Shown here: one piece after another, positions 61,198-64,000 of the stretch
Layout: each line of letters opens with the position of its first letter
Position numbering within the stretch: the stretch's first letter is position 1
NCBI GenBank assembly: GCA_951799405.1
Contig: OX637332.1
Coordinates: 29,116,832-29,180,831, forward strand
Length of the DNA: 64,000 nucleotides
Direction of reading: 5' to 3'
DNA from: Agapetus fuscipes
Lineage: Eukaryota > Arthropoda > Insecta > Trichoptera > Glossosomatidae
Made by a program: the position numbers and the translations under genes
The notes under the pieces: generated by a model
What the model was told of the DNA's origin: nothing
Database searches by the model: none
Seen by the model: only the letters and a program-made list of their open reading frames with translations

Positions 61198-61283
61198 GAG
61201 TCTAATGGTGTCCTGGCTCCGGCTCAGGAGTTGGAGACATTCCTGCCGTCAGATGGAAAGAAGAAGGAGATTATTACAACCAG
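61198..61283 (+). CDS. Pathetic-like PAT/SLC36 amino acid transporter, exon 3
   Basis: 86 bp, opens on a codon boundary, ends two bases into a codon, donor GTAAAG at 61284. Encodes ESNGVLAPAQELETFLPSDG and KKKEIITTR, the acidic cytosolic N-terminal tail before the first membrane helix. The ELETFLP and II-T-R pattern resembles insect Pathetic-like proteins (lysosomal or plasma-membrane proton-coupled amino acid transporters that affect growth through TORC1). The assignment is from memory of the family pattern, not a search. No membrane segment falls inside the window. Confidence 0.72.
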
Positions 61284-61675
61284 GTAAAGTCCTCACATAT
61301 TGCAAAAATGGAAAACACCTTTGAACTGAATTTGGTCCGGTCGATAGCTCAGTACGTAGAATACTTGCGTTTCATGCCAGAGAAGTAGAGTTTAATCCTC
61401 ACCAAGAGTGTTAGAAATTAATTTCGGTTAGAAGTTAAAATAAAATACTGGCAAGGTTTATTCAGACATCACAAGAAATGAGAATCAGCCCCTTCAGGAG
61501 CTGGGAAAACACCACTTCAAGTGAAGAGATTGGCGTAAAGCCTGTGAAAATAAATAATTTCGACACACCACATAAAGCCTCTTTGGCACAACGCAGTAGG
61601 AAATAGCACTTTATGTGCAGCTTAGTTGCCTTGCGTTGCGAATTTCTAATATAATTTTGTTTGTTTTTGTTGCAG
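61284..61675 (+). other. Intron 3, mostly SINE B
   Basis: 392 bp with GTAAAG donor and TTTTTGTTGCAG acceptor. A SINE B in sense orientation fills about 300 bp of it. Confidence 0.75.
61334..61645 (+). repeat. SINE B inside intron 3
   Basis: GGTCCGGTCGATAGCTCAGT head, worn B box (GTTTAATCCTCACC), body with GAATCAGCCCCTTCAGGAGC, end near GCGTTGCGAATTTC. The acceptor tract starts about 10 bp after it. Confidence 0.8.
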
Positions 61676-61753
61676 ATACAAGGTGACCAGAGACCCCGAG
61701 ACTGGTGATGACTTCAACCCGTTTACAGAGAGAAAAGTCGCTCATCCAACCAC
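61676..61753 (+). CDS. Pathetic-like PAT/SLC36 amino acid transporter, exon 4
   Basis: 78 bp after TTTTTGTTGCAG; its first base completes the Arg codon from exon 3. It encodes YKVTRDPETGDDFNPFTERK and VAHPT and ends two bases into the next codon; donor GTTAGT. The DPETG-x-x-NPF-x-x-R-x-V-x-HPT pattern just before the first transmembrane helix is the most recognisable part of the family in this window. The next exon, expected to open with the SLGTG helix, is not found by 64000. Confidence 0.78.
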
Positions 61754-61821
61754 GTTAGTACTGAAATTCATTCTGCAATTTTTAAGATTGCATCATTTGC
61801 GAAGGCTAGCTATCTGTTAAG

Positions 61822-62030
61822 CAGGGGCGTGCATCCCATACAGGCACATGCACCTAATAGGTAGGCAATATATGGTAAAAATGCATTAAAGCTTGATATT
61901 GAGATTCAAAATTTAAGTTCGATCGGAGCCATCGTTAGCTGTTCAGTCAATTTCAATTGAGGTATTTTAAAGGAATGGGAGAAAATAATTATTCTAAAAT
62001 GTATTTGCCTATACCCTATGCACACGCCTG
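61822..62030. mobile_element. hAT-type MITE (CAGGGGCGTGCA family), copy 2
   Basis: Ends CAGGGGCGTGCATCCCAT and CTATGCACACGCCTG; flanks CTGTTAAG (61814-61821) and CTGTTTAG (62031-62038), 8-bp target duplication with one mismatch. Pair of 32627-32842. Confidence 0.9.
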
Positions 62031-62084
62031 CTGTTTAGATAGAGGAAATGTCTAGACCGTATAATGCTACTTAAGCTGGAGCTT

Positions 62085-62180
62085 GTATGAAGAAGGTTAT
62101 GACTCTGGAGGAAATGAAAGAAGTATGTAAGGACAGAAAGAAATGGCGGTTGATCTGTAATGTTGGCGGCTAAGGTTTAT
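62085..62180 (+). mobile_element. RTE-like LINE C-terminal fragment
   Basis: MKKVMTLEEMKEVCKDRKKW then RLICNVGG and stop. The LICNVGG ending, GGCTAAGG, is the form that precedes R230 at 7022 and 48.2 kb. Confidence 0.72.
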
Positions 62181-62339
62181 TACATTGGATTTGTTTTTTC
62201 TGTTTTAGTTTTGATGTCCTCATTTCCATTTTTTTTATACAGAAGACTAAGTTGGCATGTAAAGAATTACTCATGTTAGTTTCATCACAATCTGTTCTGT
62301 AGTTTAGGAGTCCATACAGGACAAACTTTTTTTTTTAAA

Positions 62340-62552
62340 TTGATTTGTGGAAAGGAATGCAATCCACCAACCTATTTTGCCTGGCCAGTTATCTTCATGC
62401 GAAAGCAGAAGCTTGTGTGCATGCAATGGCATCTGTTGAACCAGGGTCGAAGTTATGGTCAAGTGGGCTAGACCTAGTAAGATTCGAACCAACGTTATGC
62501 GGTTCGCTAGTCGAACATGCGCCTCTACCCCTCGGCCATAACACCGACATGC
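62340..62552 (-). repeat. SINE C, best copy
   Basis: Minus strand head GTCGGTGTTATGGCCGAGGG, GTAGAGGCGCATGTTCG..., box B GGTTCGAATCTTACT: a tRNA-Ser-like arrangement with a long variable region. The body ends GGCCAGGCAAAATAGGTTGG at about 62367, then an A-rich stretch. Confidence 0.78.
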
Positions 62553-62671
62553 ATATATACATCCGTTTGATTTATATATTAGATAAAAGTAAATTTTTCA
62601 AGATACGCGGGCTTGAAATTTACCGCTCTGCTGGTAAAGATAGTCAATCAGTTGAATGAATTGTAAGATTT

Positions 62672-63093
62672 ATATCAACGGTTAAAAGGAAGTATAAGGG
62701 ACATAAGCATAAGCGACGTTTTGGTCAAAAATGAGTTATGAATGCTATCCTGCTTAAAATTTTCCGCTCTTTCTAATGCTCTCACTCCCATGGCTCTAAG
62801 ATGATTTTTTGTTGTTGTTTATGCCCAAGCAAACAACTGCGTTTTCGAAGTATGTTTTTGTTGTAACCGACAAGATTTTGACCTTTTTTGTCCTAAAGGG
62901 GCTTGTGACATAAAAAATGTAAAATCACATTAACAGGAATGCCAATGAAGGCCTTCATTTTTAAAACTTTAGAGATATGATAAAAAAAATAAAAAAAGTT
63001 GTGCCATTTTTCTGCAATCTCAAACTTTATACTGCTCTCCTGAACAATTTAGTTTATGTCGCTTATGCCGTATTACCTTTTAACCGTCGATAT
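62672..63093. mobile_element. MITE (ATATCGACGG family), copy 2
   Basis: Ends ATATCAACGGTTAAAAGG and CCTTTTAACCGTCGATAT, continuing to CATAAGCGAC / GTCGCTTATG. Same interior as 28375-28794. Confidence 0.8.
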
Positions 63094-63383
63094 TAATTAA
63101 TAAATAATATGATTAACCATTTAAAGTAACAGAATTGCTTTTACATTGGATACATCTATTTAATGTTTTGCTGCAATTGTTACTTATCAATAAAATTTTA
63201 TCTATGTACATATATTAAAAGTCTGACATCTTTTAATAAATTATTTTATTTGTTGGATACTTATGGGACTTTAACTATCAAGTTAGCACTGTATTTTATG
63301 TGTTGTAGTTCTTACATTATTTACATCTATATATTATGCTAAAAATATAGTTTTTGAAAAAGAGGAGTTGACTATTAATGTAT

Positions 63384-63637
63384 CCCTTAAAGGACAAACT
63401 GAATGAGTGACATATTAAGCTAACATGGATTTCTCAAATAAATGCACATTTTTTACTCATTTCTATGAGAGAAAACACTAAAAAAGTGTGATAAAAATCC
63501 TGTAGTTTAGAAGTTTGTCATGAGCACTTCCTTGTAGTTAGTTCACTTACTATGAGAAGTTATTCTCAATGGAAATGTTTTATGCACAATTTCTTAAATC
63601 AGTGAATTACCACTTATTAATTTTTACCTTTAAGGTG
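63384..63637. mobile_element. MITE-T, copy 5
   Basis: CCTTAAAGGACAAACTGAAT start, TTTACCTTTAAGGTGG end; same middle blocks as copy 2. Confidence 0.7.
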
Positions 63638-63768
63638 GCGATTTAGATTTATGGCTTGTAATAATTTATTTATTTAATACATTGTATTTTTGTTAAGAAT
63701 AAGTTTAACTAATGGTTTGAAATGGCATTTATTATATTTATTTGCGAATATTTGCGAATACATACATA

Positions 63769-63915
63769 ATGAGGTCCTCAAGTGAATGGGTATAGATAAT
63801 ATTGTGTCATCACCTGGCCAGGGTGCTAGAGAAAAGGCATAGACGGCAGTCCCATGCAAAACTGATGTTTGCTTGCTGAGAAAAAGTTCCAAATTCAAAA
63901 ATGTTCTGACCTCTT
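63769..63915. mobile_element. Short inverted-repeat element (ATGAGGTC family), copy 2
   Basis: ATGAGGTCCTCAAG and GTTCTGACCTCTTAT ends, with ATATTGTGTCATCACCTGGC inside. Inverted relative to copy 1 at 2930. Confidence 0.55.
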
Positions 63916-64000
63916 ATTGGTCATAGTATGTTACTTTGATGATGATGATGATGGATGATTTCTTTCCTGTGGCGCCATTTAATGGTCCAGGACCATCTCA

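Larger units (their letters stand above)
61754..64000 (+). other. Intron 4, continues past the window
   Basis: No exon encoding the first transmembrane helix is found in any frame. It contains the MITEs and SINE listed separately. Confidence 0.55.

Noticed and set aside
62480..62552. tRNA-Ser gene on the minus strand
   Set aside because: tRNA-Ser-like arms are diverged and joined to a repeated SINE C body.

Overview
ORGANISM. This is an AT-rich nuclear DNA window from an animal, most likely an insect. Three things point to arthropods: TCAGT-type initiators at a GC-richer promoter-like patch, the mix of mobile elements (BEL/Pao, RTE-like and CR1/L2-like LINEs, hAT MITEs, tRNA-headed SINEs), and a split gene whose product resembles the insect amino-acid transporter Pathetic. 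Lepidoptera is my best guess, from general resemblance only. There are no operons, CRISPR arrays or rRNA genes, and I see no intact tRNA gene.

HOST GENE. One plus-strand gene can be supported. A GC-richer patch (about 7560-8011) looks like a promoter with a non-coding first exon ending in a strong donor. A second exon (54855-54925) carries a 6-codon upstream ORF and then the start codon in a good context, followed by only two more codons before a GTAAGT donor. Exons at 61198-61283 and 61676-61753 continue the same frame and encode the cytosolic N-terminal tail of a proton-coupled amino acid transporter (PAT/SLC36, Pathetic-like). The membrane domain lies beyond the right edge. Linking the first exon to the rest is inference; it implies an intron of about 47 kb.

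THE REST IS LAYERED REPEATS. (1) 10743-18724: a hAT-type element with a perfect 8-bp target duplication, containing a young BEL/Pao retrotransposon (11252-18504) with 583-bp LTRs that differ at one base and a 5-bp target duplication; its gag-pol frame has one in-frame stop. (2) About 39 copies of one roughly 245-bp family, called R230 here, on both strands. Two copies extend into the 3' end of an RTE-like LINE. (3) 5'-truncated LINE fragments of several lineages. (4) Three tRNA-headed SINE families (A, B, C). SINE A ends in the same tail as a CR1/L2-like LINE. A and B also occur as an A-B dimer with a fixed junction. (5) MITEs with readable terminal inverted repeats and target duplications (several hAT-like, one with TTAA-like flanks, several foldbacks). 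(6) Six short cassettes carrying a hammerhead-ribozyme-like core; five of them lie between inverted arms, and three have target duplications of 8-10 bp. They look like non-autonomous Penelope-like elements.

LAYOUT. 1-7500: R230, foldbacks, hAT MITEs, SINE A. 7560-8011: promoter-like patch. 8018-10150: mostly unique AT-rich intron. 10150-18732: ribozyme-like cassette, then the nested hAT/BEL. 18733-54850: dense R230, LINE and MITE mosaic. 54855-54925: start exon. 54965-61197: LINE fragments, R230, SINEs. 61198-61753: coding exons, separated by an intron almost filled by SINE B. 61754-64000: hAT MITE, SINE C and other MITEs. All family assignments were made by eye.
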